Shown: in pieces, positions 63,219 to 64,000 of the stretch
Numbering within the stretch: the first letter of the stretch is position 1
Layout: each line of letters opens with the position of its first letter
NCBI GenBank assembly: GCA_016793165.1
Contig: JAEULA010000051.1
Span: 62,001-126,000 of the forward strand
Reading direction: 5' to 3'
Length of the DNA stretch: 64,000 bases
Origin: Alphaproteobacteria bacterium
GTDB lineage: Bacteria; Pseudomonadota; Alphaproteobacteria; CACIAM-22H2
Notes under the pieces: generated by a model
What the model saw: the letters and a program-made list of their open reading frames with translations, nothing else
What the model was told of the DNA's origin: nothing
Database searches by the model: none
Made by a program: the position numbers and the translations under genes

Positions 63219-64000
63219 ATGACGCCCGAGCAGATCCTCTCGCATCCCGGCCGCTTCCTCAGCCGCCAGCAGCGCGAGTTCTATTTCGAGAACGGCTATC
63301 TGCTGCTGGAGCGGGTGATCCCCGACAGCTGGGTCGAGCGTCTGCGCGCCACCACGCGCGAGATGGTGGAGCAGAGCCGCGCGGTGACGCGCTCGGACGC
63401 CAAGTGGGACCTCGAAGCCGGCCACAGCGCGGAGCGTCCGCGGCTGCGGCGCCTGTCGGCGCCCTGCGACCATCACCCGACCTACTGGGACTATGTCTCG
63501 ACCTCGGTGCTCGCGGACATCGCCGAGGACCTGCTGGGACCGGACGTGAAGTTCCACCACTCGAAGCTCAACTTCAAAGCCTCGGAGGGCGGAACGGAGG
63601 TGAAGTGGCACCAGGACATCCAGTTCTGGCCGCACACCAACTACGCGCTGCTGACGATCGGGACGTACATCTATCCCTGCACCGTCGCCAACGGCGCGCT
63701 GGGCATCGTGCCGGGGAGCCACGACGGCGAGCTCTACGACCAGTACAACGACAAGCGGCAGTGGACCGGATGCCTGCAGCCGCAGGACCTGCCGCGCGCC
63801 GGCCTCGACAAGGCGGTCTATCTCGAGGGCCCGCCGGGATCGCTCACGATCCACAATTGCCGCACCGTGCACGGGAGCAAGGCGAACGACTCGAGCGACG
63901 ACAGGCCGCTCTTCCTCACCACGCTCGCCGCCTCGGACGCGATGGCCTACACGCGCAATCCGATCGCCTCGCGCTACGAGCACGCCCACATCCGCGGCAA
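63219..64000 (+). CDS. Phytanoyl-CoA dioxygenase-family protein, N-terminal part
   Basis: At least 260 residues; it runs off the window without a stop. The start has AGGGGAG eight bases upstream. The Fe(II)/2-oxoglutarate dioxygenase fold shows the iron pair His131 and Asp133 in KWHQDIQFW and the distal His218 in CRTVHGSKAN, followed by the cosubstrate Arg in DDRPLFLTT. QQREFYFENGYLLLERVIP is the typical PhyH start. It hydroxylates an unknown small molecule. It follows the DUF6166 gene by 16 nt. Confidence 0.9.
   Translation, partial: MTPEQILSHPGRFLSRQQREFYFENGYLLLERVIPDSWVERLRATTREMVEQSRAVTRSDAKWDLEAGHSAERPRLRRLSAPCDHHPTYWDYVSTSVLADIAEDLLGPDVKFHHSKLNFKASEGGTEVKWHQDIQFWPHTNYALLTIGTYIYPCTVANGALGIVPGSHDGELYDQYNDKRQWTGCLQPQDLPRAGLDKAVYLEGPPGSLTIHNCRTVHGSKANDSSDDRPLFLTTLAASDAMAYTRNPIASRYEHAHIRG

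Overview
This 64 kb window is very GC-rich and gene-dense. It reads as a chromosomal segment of an alphaproteobacterium, probably Rhodospirillales-like. The grounds are the gene complement (TctABC-type transport, thrS-infC and rpmI-rplT-pheS-pheT blocks, a possible FzlA-like GST, a fused NanE-NanK), frequent ATGA/GTGA overlaps and GTG starts. No rRNA, tRNA, CRISPR, insertion sequence or phage gene was recognised. The genus cannot be fixed from sequence alone.

Layout. (1) 1-6.9 kb: a carboxylate/aromatic-type catabolic island with the end of a TctC binding protein, TctA and TctB, a cupin, an IclR regulator, a SnoaL-like protein and an HpaI-type aldolase, then an ExoD-like membrane protein. Three copies of one dyad (RATTTC-N7-GAAATY) lie upstream of the three minus-strand transcription units around the IclR gene. 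(2) 6.9-12.7 kb: a GST, two TPR proteins flanking a VOC protein, and a tandem pair of LuxR-type regulators. (3) 12.7-24.5 kb: a 2418-residue PEP-CTERM surface protein with six 555-bp repeats, leuA with a possible leader-peptide attenuator, a nucleoside-diphosphate-sugar epimerase and a second PEP-CTERM gene. Both PEP-CTERM genes carry a textbook sigma-54 promoter (TGGCAC-N5-TTGCT). (4) 24.5-29.9 kb: a Rieske oxygenase, an alpha/beta hydrolase, a GT4-GT9 glycosyltransferase pair and an SDR.

(5) 29.9-41.6 kb: translation genes. thrS-infC (infC apparently starts at AUC) and rpmI-rplT-pheS-pheT are separated by three unrelated genes: a membrane spermidine-synthase-like protein, a MetX-like hydrolase and an MFS transporter. 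The thrS and rpmI promoters share an 11-nt GC-rich stretch just after the -10 box. (6) 41.6-45.8 kb: a four-gene hydrolase operon divergent from a TetR gene, with two matching dyads between them. (7) 45.8-52.9 kb: an XRE-cupin/DMT exporter pair, then a LysR gene divergent from an iron alcohol dehydrogenase and a PhnDCEE phosphonate transporter.

(8) 52.9-62.8 kb: a probable sialic-acid (N-acetylneuraminate) locus. A GntR regulator, a peptide-class ABC transporter and a NanA-like lyase lie on the minus strand; a Gfo/Idh/MocA oxidoreductase and a NanE-NanK fusion lie divergently on the plus strand. (9) 62.9-64 kb: a DUF6166 protein and the start of a phytanoyl-CoA dioxygenase-like protein that runs off the end.

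The strongest leads for undescribed biology are the regulatory ones: the IclR-box mini-regulon, the sigma-54/PEP-CTERM pair, the TetR double operator over a hydrolase operon, and the sialic-acid locus, whose kinase domain lacks the usual ROK zinc motif.
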